In this document: one piece after another, positions 41,447 to 53,524 of the stretch
How the letters are laid out: the number at the start of each line of letters is the position of its first letter
Position numbering within the stretch: the stretch's first letter is position 1
Origin: Sarcomyxa edulis
Lineage: Eukaryota; Basidiomycota; Agaricomycetes; Agaricales; Mycenaceae
Direction of reading: 5' to 3'
NCBI GenBank assembly: GCA_009761415.1
Contig: QUOL01000005.1
Location: 1,612,001-1,676,000 of the forward strand
DNA: 64,000 bases
Made by a program: the position numbers and the translations under genes
Notes under the pieces: generated by a model
Databases searched by the model: none
The model's input: only the letters and a program-made list of their open reading frames with translations
What the model was told of the DNA's origin: nothing

Positions 41447-42008
41447 TGTGAGTCCAGAGGAAGGGAGTGGCGAGTGCCACATCTCGCCAATATGTGCATA
41501 CGTGGGATACATCCATCTCGACGGAGCAGTAATCGTTCAAGGTGGAGTTGTTCTTGCAAAATAGGAAGACCATCGAAAGAATCTCAAAGGGAAGAGAAGA
41601 AACGGAAGCAGCCTCGTTTCGTTTCCTTGCGTGCTCGGCTCTCTTCAGGACCAACGAACGACGAAGGGCCACAATCTGCTTCTCATGCTCGTATATGTTG
41701 TCTTCCAATTGCTGGATCTCTCCCTCCAATTTTTCGAGATGGTAGGGAGTTGTCACTGATGCGTACGACAGCATGATCTGGGAAACAAAATGAGCTTTGG
41801 AATGTTCAGGACGGTCGAAAGACTCACGAAAAATTTTGGAACGTAGTCGTTAGCGTCAAAGGGGAAGCCAGTGGCAAATTTGAAGGTCTAAGTGGTGGTT
41901 CATACAGTACGAGCCGCTTGGTTGTCGCTTGCCGAGTCCAAGATGAATTTCCAAATGCGGCATCGGCGGATTCCGAAAAGTCACGGTAACTTCTTCGCTC
42001 TGACTATC

Positions 42009-43379
42009 ATGGCTTCCTTCCTCGACCTCATCGATGCCTGCGATAATGTCCAGATATCTCATAGCCAGGCAATATCTCTGTCGTCGTCGTCGTCTTTCGA
42101 CTCTGAAATCCTTGTACCTATGTATCTGGCGGCATCGCCCAATAGTCCTAAAATCGGCCTCGTCAGACCCGTTGTGTTACGCCAATTGCGCTTGGAAAAC
42201 GAACGTAGACGGCAGCAGAACCTCAGAGAAGTGTGGAATATACCGCTTGATTTTACGCAGCACGGAAAGAGCGTCTCGCCATCGCGTGCTGTGAGTTTCC
42301 AGAATTGGCTAGACACCCCATCAAAGCGTACCGAGGCGATGAAAGAAATGTGTGAAGCGTGGAGAGATGCTGGGCTATTTGAAGACATCTGTGGGCCTAA
42401 AAAGTGGAGGGACGAGATGTTCCCCGTTTATGCTGATCCGTTTGGGGTTCATGACCATCCAGACCAAAATGCTTCTGGAGAAAGCTTAAACTACGCTTTT
42501 GAGATGGAACGATCGGCTTGTGCTCTGTTTGGGGTGATAACCTACGGTGTCCATATGAGCATCTATGAAGAGGCTGAGATAAACGGGGTACGCAGCGTAC
42601 GGGTCTGGGTGCCTACTCGGGCGAAGACAAAGCAGACGTCAGTTCTGTCCGATATTCGCCGGTATACCTTTAACTCTAATCGCTCCTTTATCTGTCCAGA
42701 TGGCCTGGATATCTTGATAACTCTGTCGCTGGCGGGATACCAAGTGGCATGCCAGTATTCGAATGCCTCGTAAAAGAGTCTATGGAAGAGGCTAGCCTAC
42801 CGAACGATATTATTCGAAAGCACGTACAATCTGTTGGAGCTGTTTCGTATTTTTATCGGTAAGAATTTTGTATCATCTTTGCTACTTATATACTTATATG
42901 AATATTCGTTGTCCAGAACCGATGGTGGATGGCTGCAGCCCGAAATCCAGTACGCGTATCAATATCATCATGCCGATTGACATCCCTGACTGTTAACACA
43001 GGTACGTGTTCGACTTGAGGATCCCATCAGGCGCAGATAAGACTGCATTTCAGCCCAAGCCCCTGGACGGCGAAGTAGAATCTTTCGAGGTGCGTATATC
43101 CGGGGATAGCCAAGATCGCAATGCTAAATATCTGTGATCAGCTCCTTCCACAGGATCAAATAATAGCTAAAATGCGTTCCGGACTCTTTAAACCCAATTG
43201 CGCTTTAGGTCTGGCTTATAATACACGCGTCACTCTTCGGAATCTTGTTCTTATCTGATATTCTTACAGTTCTTATCGATCTGTTCATCCGCCTCGGATA
43301 CGTTGCCCCCGATAACGAGCCTGATTATATGAAGATTCTGCCTCGTCTGCACGGTCGTTTCAATTTCGAAGCATGGTAA
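42009..43379 (+). CDS. Nudix hydrolase related to thiamine pyrophosphokinase (Tnr3-type, DUF4743)
   Basis: Cytosolic Nudix protein of the family joined to thiamine pyrophosphokinase in fission yeast Tnr3; such proteins are thought to hydrolyse damaged forms of thiamine diphosphate. Starting at 42009 gives MASFLDLIDACDNV, the usual N-terminus. The DUF4743 region continues with RTEAMKEMCEAWRDAGLFED, SLNYAFEMERSACALFGVITYGVH and VWVPTRAKTKQT. An intron (about 42637-42687) then leads to WPGYLDNSVAGGIPSG and the Nudix box ...ECLVKESMEEASLP with its two glutamates. Three further introns precede the last exon, ending HGRFNFEAW. No pyrophosphokinase domain follows, so it is the stand-alone form. An in-frame upstream ATG at 41892 exists but is less likely. 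Confidence 0.88.
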
Positions 43380-43604
43380 AGTCGGTTGCGTGCTCGAGGG
43401 GACTGATCTATCAACAATTTAGCCGGTCATGTACACATATTACTGTTAGTCTTCCAGAACCGGCCTCGTGGTCCTTCTAATTACATTCCAGGTGCCAGCC
43501 ATTTATTCGCTTGAGCTTCTGTTCTTCCTGTCAGTCGAGCAGTTATATAAACTCGAAGGCTCGAAGTGGCAAAAGCGTAGCACTCTTCGTGCCATTTCTG
43601 CGCC

Positions 43605-44678
43605 ATGTCGTTCATTGGCAATTTTCTACTCAATACTGGAATCTTTGCCTGGGACATCCTCCTCACACTCTTGAACCTCATCACCCCAAACAGAAAAATA
43701 GGTACCGTTGTGCCGAAGGGACATCCTGGAGCTGGAGGGGTTTGGCCGGAGTATATCCCACCCAAGGACGGCGACAGCAGATGCGCATGTCCAGCGTTGA
43801 ATGCGATGGCTAACCATGGTAGGTTCGCCATACACAACACTGTGATATATAATCTGAAACATCCACCCTATGGTTTATCAGGCATTCTTCCGCGGGATGG
43901 TCGTAACATCTCTTTCGCTGATATGAACCATAGCATTCGGGCTACCTACAATTTCGCTCCGACCTTCTGTCTTTTTGTTCCCAACTTTGCTGCTGGGATG
44001 ATCAAAAAAAGTTATCGCAAAGACACGTTTGATCTGGAAGAACTCAGCGTACACAACGGCATCGAGCATGATGCTTCTCTGACCAGTGCGTTCTTATGCC
44101 TATTCTTGACATTGAGTATATAAAGACGGTGTCTCGGGCATATCTCGTGATAGGAGAAGACGCTGCTCACCAGCCAGACCAATCGAAACCACATATTCCC
44201 TTCGTTGAGGGGCTCCTCGAATCAGCTACAGGTCACGACAAGGCAGGAAACTTGATTATCACTGCGGCAGATATGTCGAGGTACTCTAGTATACGTCGCG
44301 CGGACGCAAAAGCGACGAACGATCAGTTTTCTTTGAGTTTGTTCCACAAGATGTTCGGGAGTTCCAAGTACGAGATGTCTGGTTTGTAGCCTCTACTCTG
44401 ATTGACCATGTCTATTTTTCAGCTCTTCTACGTTATTGACGTTGTTTGGAGGAATAGTGAAAGATATCGAGCCTTTGCTCATCGACGAACGCATTCCAGA
44501 AGGGTGGGAGCCCAGAGTGCGGTCACGTTTTGGCCTTACAATGGGCAGCTTTAACAAGACGGTCTTGAAGGTTGAGTTGGGGATCAAAAAGACCGTCCAT
44601 CGAGGTATGGATACTGGAGTTGTTACCAGTCGTCAATCCTCTCACTCGAGCTCGAAAGGGGCGATCCACTTGCCCTGA
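43605..44678 (+). CDS. Heme-thiolate peroxygenase/chloroperoxidase-family protein
   Basis: Member of the unspecific peroxygenase/chloroperoxidase family, which inserts oxygen from H2O2 into organic substrates with a cysteine-ligated heme. The proximal Cys is Cys62 in CACPALNAMANHG; the usual PCP motif reads ACP here. The EHD motif is intact at 154-156 (NGIEHDASLT). Near the C-terminus, DERIPEGWEPRVRSRFGLTMG matches the family end. The N-terminal 25 residues contain a hydrophobic helix (FAWDILLTLLNLI) rather than a clear cleavable signal, so the protein may be membrane-anchored. Two introns: about 44084-44165 and 44369-44423. The gene follows the Nudix gene by 225 nt on the same strand. About 300 residues, a short-type enzyme. 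Confidence 0.85.
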
Positions 44679-45026
44679 CTTCACAAAGGAGAAAGAGGAC
44701 GGCAATCGAAATGGATGAATTGTTTATGTTACAATTGGTGGGTGAAAAAGGCGTAAAAGAAGTTATTGAGAAACTTGAGTATGTAGGCCAGTCTTGAATA
44801 AGGATGCAAATGATGTTACAATGAATGCAGCGATGAGGAGATAGAGGCGACGAATGGTAGACGCAGAGTGTTTCTATAATGATACAATTCTGGTGCCGAA
44901 ATCGGAAACCACGTGAGGAAAGTCGCGGCCAGGACAGCTCATGAACATCAAAGAACGCGGTATTTGGAGCCTGTGAGCGAGTGCAGCGACATTAACGGGT
45001 GTAAATGGACCATTGACCACGACCTG
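44679..45026. other. Short intergenic region between convergent genes
   Basis: About 350 nt between the peroxygenase stop and the transporter stop. No gene or repeat was recognised. If the transporter's C-terminal frame is truncated, remnants of its former end may lie here. Confidence 0.4.
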
Positions 45027-47746
45027 TTATTCTCGATATGTCAACACATCCAACGGAGAGAAAATAAGTTCACAAACGAGGTCAATAGTGATTTCGGGGA
45101 ACGCTTCGTCTAAAACTAGGTAACGAAGATGTTGTTAGTCTTTCAGTACACAATGGAACGAAATGGAACGAGATGAAAAAGAGATCGTACTTTTTGAGTT
45201 AGCTTCCAACTCGGAAGGGACTGTTTGCCCCTCCTGGGTGAAATGCACTATCTTCAAGCAGGAAGTTCCTTCATTATCCCGAACGTACAATATCATATGT
45301 AGCAAATGGTTGATCTGTTGAATGACGTGGTCAAATTTAACCAAGGTAGAAGCAATAAGATTCAAGGTCGTCAATCACCTCATCCGTTTTTGCTAGAATG
45401 CATACAGGCTGGCGTTTCAATCTTGTCATGATCCGGATGAGTCCGCCACCCCATGTTTTTGTCCAGCTAAGCGTGTGTAGCACCGACGATTGATCATAGA
45501 TCCAATATGCCCAGCGGAGTAAGTGTATTTTGTTCTGAGTCGCGGAGAACAGTGCCAAGATACCGATGAAGTAGGCTGCGAAATAGCTGCGGAAATAGAG
45601 CGACGATAAGATCGATTAGTCGAAGGACAACAGATACAGAGGAAAATGAGAACAGACCCAGCGGTTGTAGGATCCACGGCGATATTACCGGCAAAGACCA
45701 CGGCAGCGATGGCAAGTGCACCAATTATGACGGAAAGAGACGTCCGCGAGTCACGAGCAAGGCGTCCTCGATTGAATTTGAGGAAGAGGAGTGATAACGG
45801 AAACAGGCTCATGACCGCAAGCCAAACGAGAGTGAACCTGACCCGAAACATCAGTATACGGACCATCATCGGTGTTCTTCCCAGTGGCTCACATCTTCGA
45901 TACTATTGATAAACTCGCAGCAGCGCTAGCATATATCGCACCACTGAATCCCGCGATCAATAATACAGATAGATAAGGTGATCCCGTACTTGGCATCACT
46001 TTCAGGAAGATGCTTGGGACGACGCGATCGTGGGCGAGTTGCTCCAAGAGCTCACACGCGCTGAGGATGCCTACAGACAGCATCAATATCGCGTGGTTGA
46101 GATGGCCGGTGTTCAAACTTACCAGTGAGAACCGCGCAACAAAGAACGACGATAGCGTCCACGACGGTCCAAATACGAAGCCATTTTCCAGCTGACTGTG
46201 ACGATAGTGCGGATTGGTGAGATCGATTTTGAAAAAGGGAAACACGAATACTTACAACTTCGGCTAGAGCACTCAGAACGTTTGCCCCATCAAGAATGGT
46301 TGCTAAAGGTACCAGAGCAATGACCAACAACATGGCTGTAGCGTTCAGAAATATCGCTGGATAGTGTAGGTTGCGAAGGACAAGTGGAAAACGCCCGGGT
46401 TTGATGCGCGCTATATAAGCTGGAGTACCTGCTCAAGATCTCAGTCTCAAGGATTCCTATGGCACAGAGTCGAGTTGAAAATTGGCAACTCACATTCGAA
46501 TCCAGTAAGGCCTAAAGCTCCAAGGCAGAAGCCGTAGAATACTTGCAAAGCAACCGCGCTAGCATCAGGTGCCTGACCAGCTCTCCAGTTCTCTTTGAGT
46601 TGACTGTTTCCCGTCTTGCCCCAATGAATCGCTGATGCGATGATCAGGATAAGCATGGTTCCCAACTAGAGAACACTCAGCAAGACGCCACAAGAATTGA
46701 TTTACAAACGCGCACGTGTAATGTTAGAACGGCCAGGGCTATTCTTGAGCTTTCTTTGATTCCACAAAGGGAGATTGATGTTAAGATCACCAATACGAGT
46801 ATCGCGCCTACATATGCGGGGAACGGTAATGTTACTTCGCCCGAAAGATACGCGGCAGCTGTAGCCGCGGATACTACCGCGGTGGATCCATAATCTAGGA
46901 GAAGGAGTGTCGCGCTGACGAGAGCGAATGATTTAGTGGAGACATTGAGACTTGAGTTGGAAGTTGCGTTGTGAGGCTCGAGATATAGGTCACAGAAGAA
47001 AAAACGCGTACATGTAGGTATAAGGGGCTCCACTGACGGGCAATGCGTCTGCGAGTTCCTCCATGATGGGACGCCACAAGAATAGAGTGAAAGCGGCAAC
47101 GAATAACGATATTGGGGAGCTGTGGTGACATGAGCATGCAGTCACGCATGAAATATGTGAGATGTATGCGTACTAGACACCAGATACAACAACGACAGCT
47201 GGGAGAGCGTAGAAGACGCTGCCTAGGACAGCATTTCCAGCTAACGCACTCGCAGTGAATTGTCCGAGGACCTTTCCGCGTTTGGCGCGAGATACGACCT
47301 CTTTGCCGAACAGACCATCATCAGCGTTGAGTTTGATGTTTGAGATAGAGCCCCATCCGGCGAACTCGAAGTCGCTGGAGAGATTGAGGAATCTGGAAGG
47401 TATAGCTGGAACTTTTAGACCTCCTATGGGTCTGACACGTTGACGACGTAGGATGATATCGAATTGCGATTCTCCGAAGGTGGGTGGCTCAGACGGTAAG
47501 CTATGCAAACATTTGACATTAGTTTCGGATGTAGCCTTTGATGAGTGGCCTTACTGGGCGTCCACTTTGAAGAGGCATGACAGGTCAGAACGAGGTAATC
47601 AAAGTGCGTTGAACTGTCTCACCTGCAGGAGCTTGACGCGAAAGAGGTCCTATGGCAATCCAAGACGAATCTCTGGCATCTGATTCGTGTAACGGATCCC
47701 CTGTCCGTGTGCCAGAATAGAGAGGAGGCTCTGGGGAGGGTCTCAT
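45027..47746 (-). CDS. APC-superfamily transporter (amino acid/cation-chloride cotransporter type)
   Basis: Polytopic plasma- or vacuolar-membrane transporter. Traced exons give twelve or so hydrophobic segments, among them KVLGQFTASALAGNAVLGSV, DYGSTAVVSAATAAAYLSGE, LQVFYGFCLGALGLTGFEC, WTVVDAIVVLCCAVLTG and SVIIGALAIAAVVFAGNIAV. A cytosolic C-terminal domain follows (GGGLIRIMTRLKRQPVCIL, ETSCLKIV-like, VPSELEANSK, LDEAFPEITIDLVC). This domain recalls the regulatory tails of SLC12-like carriers. The last exon stops at 45027 soon after DLVC, perhaps shorter than relatives. The 5' exon is unresolved: MRPSPEPPLYSG (47746) is likely, but the obvious donor near 47630 does not keep phase with the next exon. 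Substrate unknown. Confidence 0.75.
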
Positions 47747-48152
47747 ATTGCCACTCGTTCGTTCGATTGAGAAAAGGCGCAAAGTGAGGCAAAATCGGCC
47801 TGTTGCCAACAGCTGGTCGCTGAAAGATCAATTGTTCACGGATCGAAAATTGAGAGGATCGGTCCATTTATGGCGGTCGATCATGCCGAATCAATGCCGC
47901 CTCAGCGCTCTGCAGCCAAGTTACCTATATTTCGAAACTTCAGAGGCAGGATACTTGTATAATCGCAAGATCTTGAGAATACATGAACGGCAAGAGCGAG
48001 AGAGAGAGCAAAATAAGCGCAGCTCTATATGTAGATTCTGAGTTAGCCGTAATTTAGGTGGCTGGGGTCCTCCTTGACGAGGCCTGTCCAAGCGTCACGT
48101 TTCTGGCAGCACCTTTTACTTGTAGGAACACCCAACACGACATTCTTGAAGC
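47747..48152. other. Divergent promoter region
   Basis: About 400 nt between the transporter's probable start and the Yip1-family gene, which point away from each other. Shared promoter elements are expected; none was identified by eye apart from CGAGAGAGAGAGC near 47998. Confidence 0.4.
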
Positions 48153-49359
48153 ATGGCGTATGTTTCAGTTGAATCCGACGATGTGAGGCTTTATTTCACT
48201 CTAATTCGAGTGCACAAGTTTGCTAAAACACGTCTTCAGCGAATGGAGGAAGGTCCAGAGGGCCTCCAGTTCAAATGTACGAGACGCATCTGACCGACGT
48301 AGAATCCAGCCCTGATTCTTTTCTCGTAGCTTTCTTGGGCGCCGATGCCAGTCAAGGAAGGTCCTCTGGACTGGGGAATACCGACCGAGGTCAGACTGGG
48401 CTTATACACGCGATGTATCGACTAACACTTTGACAGGATACCTACAGGACCGAACCAATCCACCCAAGGGAGCAGGGGGATTTTGGACAGTAGAATACTA
48501 CCAACCGTATTTTGATGTGGACACTCAGACCGTTCGTCGTCCAGATTATTGGTAGGCATTATAATCACTAACTTCTATTTCCAGGTTTTGAGACGCTGCT
48601 ACTCTACTCTCCTGCCAACTTCTACTTCCTATCTCACAACACACCTATCGCCAGCTGCAGATCTTTACGGACCTTTTTGGACCCTAACTACTCTCATATT
48701 CACCCTTTTCCTCTCTTCCTCTCTCGCCGCTTCGATTACCGCATACCTGTCAGCACCCGGCACGGAAGAATTTGACTACGATTTCCAGCTACTTTCCATC
48801 GCAGTAACATTAGTATACGCATATGGCATTGCACTACCCGTGCTGCTATGGCTTGCACTGAGATACATGGGAGTAGGAGAATGGAGTGTTATAGAAGCCC
48901 TCGCCGTGTGGGGTTATGGCCAATTTGTTTGGATACCTGTTTCGGTGAGGTCAATATCGCACGCTTACTTGACTGGGTGTTTGACTCTCCCTGCTCTTTT
49001 AGATACTGTGCGTGATCCCCGTCCCAGTGCTACGCTGGGTTCTTGTCGGAATGGCTTTGGGCTTTTCTGGTTATTTCCTTTGTGCCAACATATATCCTAT
49101 ATTGGCGACCGTACGTTCTGTCGTCATTTTCTTCTAGGTTGTGCTCATTGACGCTATTTGCCAGGCTGAGGCAAAGGCGACTCGACTTATCATCGTTCTA
49201 GTGGTGGTGCTTCAAGCCGGACTTGCCCTAACCTTCAAAATCTTGTTCTTCAATTACTACGTCATCAAGGAAATTGGACCGGGTGCGGATATACCTGGTA
49301 TCCCAGCAGATGGTGGCGTGAATGGAACGGTGGCGCTGCTAGCCAGGATGCTCTCATGA
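48153..49359 (+). CDS. Yip1-domain Golgi membrane protein (YIPF1/2-like)
   Basis: Integral membrane protein of the Yip1 family, which acts in ER-Golgi traffic with Rab GTPases. It starts MAYVSVESDD. Family landmarks are FWTVEYYQPYFDVDTQTV (the cytosolic segment before the first helix), DLYGPFWTLTTLIFTLFLSS, FQLLSIAVTLVYAYGIALP, WGYGQFVWIPVS and about five membrane segments in total, ending ALTFKILFFNYY. Introns are visible near 48186-48238, 48280-48341, 48390-48436, 48514-48584, 48950-49000 and 49109-49164. The short C-terminal tail faces the lumen in this family. Confidence 0.88.
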
Positions 49360-50188
49360 GCGTTCCTCCGAAGCCATACCGGTAGTAGGCCCGGTCTTTC
49401 ATAGTCTATTCGTTCAGACGCTTTTCACGGAGATTTGTGCAATAGATTTGTAAAATGAACGAGTTTTCATATGTAAGGGTTATCGTTTATCTCCCCCGCC
49501 TCCAGGCGTTTGATAATCCGAACATGTGCGTCGTCGTTATTTAAATCTTTGGCTTTTCATCTTTGGCTTCCTTCGCTGATGAAGTCTTTATACAGGAGAG
49601 CGCTTATTGAGACGCCCGTACTTTGATAAGCATGCTTGGTCAACAAGCATTGTTGAAAGCCGAACGTCCATACAGCCAGCTGACTAGGTTAACCTCGACC
49701 AGTTCAACCCATGGTGCGTCTTCCGGCATCCTCACCATAATTACCAAGTCGATAAATCCCGGGCCGATCTCGTTTGCGTGGTGTAGAATGACCGCAATGG
49801 CTGAAATACCGCGACATGTCACCGGTGACAACGGGTATCACACTTCTATGCAAGGCATGGTTCCATGGGCACCTGGTGTCCAAATCCCTTTCGGTTTCGT
49901 CGACAGTCTGGGTAATCGGCCTCGAGATGAGAGTCTACCCCACAGTCACCTCGCCCCCGCCATCATCTCAAGGCCGACAAGGATACACAGTCAGGGTTTG
50001 GGGGACCATGAAGCAGCAACGCTGTGATCTACAAGTCTACCTCAAGCTATGTCGAGCTATCTCCGTGCTTAGCTATTGAGCGGTTTGATTGCATCACGGC
50101 CATCACCTTCTCATTCCGTTATAAGAGTCGTGGATGGAGGCTCCAATTCACTGTGCACTTCATCGTTCAGACTTCAGACTCTCTGACT
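49360..50188. other. Intergenic region with unassigned frames
   Basis: Opposed frames at 49623-50027 (plus) and 49640-49831 (minus, with HHANEIGPGFIDLVIMVRM) have amino-acid-like composition but no recognised family and no clear splice partners. One of them could be a fragment of an unknown or decayed gene. The final 100 nt precede the DUF6533 gene. Confidence 0.3.
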
Positions 50189-51933
50189 ATGAATGAAGCA
50201 GACCCCTTGGACATTAGACATAGTATCCGTGCCACTCAATATTGTCAAGGTATGCGCTTGAACACAATATCTTGTAGATGACCTGACATCGTCGATCTTC
50301 CATAGTCGCTGCATGTGCCCTCGTAGTCTACGAGCATTGTGAGTTTTGTTCTTTCTCATGAGTCGTCAACCTATTTATATCTTTTAAATAGTCAACACTG
50401 TCGGTCTAGAGGTCTGTCTTCTTCCTACAGTACCATCTATCTGACTTGAATGCTCATGCCGTACTTGATGTGATGTGCTAGGTCGAAGTCATCTGGGTTT
50501 GTTGGACCTCAATGTTCTCGTTCGCAGTGCATGTGCTGAACATTCCTTCGATTGCAGAAAAAAAAATGGACCGTTGTTCAAGTCTTTTTCATTATTGTCT
50601 GTGATGTTGCTTATACCCGCCTTTTGACTGTTCACAAGTGTCTTATAGAATCGATACTTGGGAAATTTTCTCGTTATGTGAGCATGCCTGTTTTCTCGAT
50701 TTCACCTGATGCTGATTACACCCTTGCAGTGCTTGGACCGTCGGTGAGGGTTTACCCAAACACTTATGACTGCCGTGATCTCATCCTTCTAAAGTGTATC
50801 TGTTCTCTCCTTCCCCTGGATGGGTTAAGGTTCGATGATCTCTTCTCGTGTTATGCTGCGTAGTCCTTATAAAATTATTTTCTCCAACAGCAGTGCGTAC
50901 TTCGGGTCTGAAAAACGTTGAGTTTTTGAAATTGATCATCGGTCTCTTCCCCTCCAGATGTTCGCCGATCCTCTGATTCATGTTAATGGATGCTCATGAG
51001 GTCTACCTAGGTGGAACCTGGCACGCTGTGCAAGGCTGGGCTGGTATGATCGTTGAATGGTCCGTGCAAGGTGCGTCAGAACCAAGATGACCCGTTGTCA
51101 ATATCTCAATGTCACCATGATAGGAATTATGCAATGCCGGATTTCCGCTATGTACAATCATTCACGTAAAGTCATGTTCGTCATCGCCGGATTCTTTGTT
51201 GGTGAAGCTGTACTAGTCATGGTCCTTTATGGCTTTGCACACAAAAGCGCAACTTGTACGTGCATTCTGCATTCTTGTCAAATTGCAAAGTCTGACGGCT
51301 CGTCATCTGCCTCGTTAAGTCAGCACTGAACCAATTCCTGGCGTACGGATATGTGCTGAGACCAGCATTGCAACGTACTATCATTATATATGGGTGCCGA
51401 TGATTCTCTACGAATCCCTGCTGTTCGCACTCGCCCTTCGAGCTGGATTTGTCTGGTATCGATCCGCAAGGAGAGCAGGTGCAACCCGACTTCTATCGTC
51501 ACGGTATCGCCATAGTTATACACTGTGGTTCTTGTTGTTGAGAGACAGTATAATGTTTCCCTTCGTGTGAGTGGCTTGCGTCATTCGTAGAGGAGCTTCG
51601 GAACTCACTGTGTCAGATGCAGTACGGTCTCTATCTATGCTGGATCCTTGATCGTGTGGAAAACTCTACCAGTGAGGCCAACCTTCGGTATTTGTTACAC
51701 GACTTCTGATTACAATTATTCTGCTTGCCTAGACCTACTGGATGGAGGCTCCCATATCACTTTGCGTCGCCCTCTATAGCGTCCTTGGGTCTCGTTTGAT
51801 TCTGAATCTCCGCGAGGCATACTACCTGCCTCTCGATGCTGAACTGGAACGCCCTAGTGTTTTCGATCTGGACTGCCACCTCGATTTGCAGTTGGAAGAC
51901 GAAATGTCCGATCGATCCATGAATTGCTGTTGA
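50189..51933 (+). CDS. DUF6533-type seven-helix membrane protein (copy 3)
   Basis: Starts MNEADPLDIRHSIRATQYCQ. Exon 2 (about 50305-50338) encodes VAACALVVYEH and exon 3 (about 50392-50410) VNTVGLE; then follow VIWVCWTSMFSFAVHVLNIP and KKWTVVQVFFIIV. Later exons give QCRISAMYNHSRKVMFVIAGFFVGEAVLVMVLYGFA, YIWVPMILYESLLFALALRAG, LRDSIMFPF and STVSIYAGSLIVWKTLP, each hydrophobic. The last exon carries YWMEAPISLCVALYSVLGSRLILNLREAYYLPL and a charged tail ending SMNCC. All family blocks are present with no stop inside them, so the gene looks intact. Seven hydrophobic segments suggest a receptor-like fold, but ligand and function are unknown. Confidence 0.85.
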
Positions 51934-52409
51934 TGCATAATGATGTTGTGTGTATGTATTGTATTCGGACGCCTTTGCCCTCTGGCTTTGATGCTGGCGG
52001 CGTCACCAACTTAATATGTTATCTCGGTGAGATTCAAGACGTACATTTGATAAGGAACTAGGTCTTCAAACCGCGTATTGACCCAGAGACTTCTTGTGTT
52101 TGTTCCCGCAGGTGTCGGGAAAACATGATGAATGTGAGGTGAGGCTCTGTTCTATTCAAATGAACGAGTCTGAAAACGTGAAGCTGTCTGACTCTCCGCA
52201 GCGCAAGCGCTTCGGTATATCGTGTGAGTGTGCTGTTTCAAATCCTGTCTCTATCTTCGCTGATCCAGTTGTACAGGAGCGCCAAATGAGACAAATGCCT
52301 TCCGAACATCATATAGTCACTACTGAGTCCATTACTGATAGTTTTGTATATCATAATCATACAGATAGATCGTATTTCCGTGCTCTCGAAGTCATCCTTT
52401 GGTGTCTGC
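51934..52409. other. Intergenic region between convergent genes
   Basis: About 475 nt. A plus frame at 52094-52462 runs into the antisense of the methyltransferase end and has no recognisable domain. No repeat or RNA was seen. Confidence 0.4.
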
Positions 52410-53265
52410 TCACAACAAAATGGCGTACAAGAAACCATCGTATCCTTTCTCCCCAACGGTAGCGATGGTAGTCGCCTCGACCTCAGGATCGTCCTTGATG
52501 TATTTCAAAAGGTTGCGCACGCCTTCTACACTGTCATCCGTGTACGATGGGTCGCCTACAAGACCCTTTCGACCTACGTTGTCGACGATCTGAACAACAT
52601 CCATCTGTGAGTCTTAATTTCAACTAGAAAGTATACAGCCTATACGCACGATGATTCCACCCTTTCTGGTAAGTCGTTTGGCTTCGGTGAAGTACGTCTT
52701 GTTCCCTGGTTTATCGGCATCTATGAAGACGAGATCGAAAGGTACTTCTGGATGTAGGGCTTTGATTGATTCGGCTGCTGGCCCGACGATTACTTTCACT
52801 TTCGACGAGAAGCCAGCCTTGGCGAGATTCTCCCGTGCGACCTGATAAGGAATGTTAGGCCCAGGTCATTTATCTTCCCCGACGTGCATGAGATGCATAC
52901 CTTGGCATGCGTCTCGTTCAACTCGAGTGTGATTAACTCACCATCTTCGGGGAGTGCACGAGCAAGCCAAATAGTCGAATATCTGGAATACAGATAATTC
53001 TCAGCCTAATACCTCTTATTTGAGATGAACCGTATTACCCTCCGAGTGTTCCCACTTCTAGTATCCTCTTCGCGTTGATCGCACGAGCCTGCAAGTTCAA
53101 GAACTTCCCCTGTGCTGCACTAACGGCGATAGCCGGTAGACCGTTCTCGGTGGAATGTTGTTGAGTTTGTTCGAGGATGGAGTCTGGTTTCAGGAGGAAA
53201 GAGTTATGGTATTGGTCTGAACGTGTCCAGATTTCCTGGTTTTCGGAGGGGACGCTGTGAGACAT
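52410..53265 (-). CDS. O-methyltransferase (CCoAOMT-like, family 3)
   Basis: S-adenosylmethionine-dependent O-methyltransferase of the catechol/caffeoyl-CoA type, with a metal-dependent active site in known relatives. The start at 53265 gives MSHSVPSENQEIWTRSDQYHNSFLL, the usual fungal N-terminus. The SAM-binding motif AKRILEVGTLGGYSTIWLARAL is split by an intron. Next comes ELITLELNETHAK, then VPFDLVFIDADK with the metal-binding Asp of the family. The last exon reads DVVQIVDNVGRKG and ends GYDGFLYAILL. Three introns: about 52606-52648, 52843-52900 and 52985-53040. An in-frame ATG at 53343 would add 26 residues. About 230 residues, the standard size. Confidence 0.9.
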
Positions 53266-53524
53266 AGTCGGGGAAATTTTGAAGTTGGCCCTGATATTGG
53301 AAAGGGTTCTGGGGTTATATATGATTTCCGGGAGGACGTGCAAGATATGTTTGATGTGGCGTCATTATATCATACTCGGCCCGCAGTTAGGATATTCAAT
53401 TTGAATCTTATCTGATAAAAATACCTAGGCACAGTGCTCACGGATTCAGGTGATCTGACCTGCAGACTTGCCAGTGGTTCTGTAGAGAGTCCGATAGAGT
53501 GACAGAGATCATACTTACTACGGT

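Larger units (their letters stand above)
33605..41774 (-). pseudogene. F-box/LRR-like gene split by a tyrosine-recombinase retrotransposon
   Basis: The N-terminal piece starts at 41774. It has a coiled coil (LEKLEGEIQQLEDNIYEHEK) and the F-box SSLPFEILSMVFLFCKN...VSHVCTYWRDVALATPFLWTH. The frame then enters the element at 41446. The C-terminal piece resumes at 34749 with YADRNSGLDRVAAYLKR and runs through leucine-rich blocks to the stop at 33605. Joining 41447 to 34749 restores WTH-IYADRN in one frame of 490 codons plus stop, with no target duplication. The whole coding region then appears to be a single exon. No other defect was seen, so the disruption looks recent. A shortened product starting at the internal ATG at 34717 would lack the F-box. 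Confidence 0.85.
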
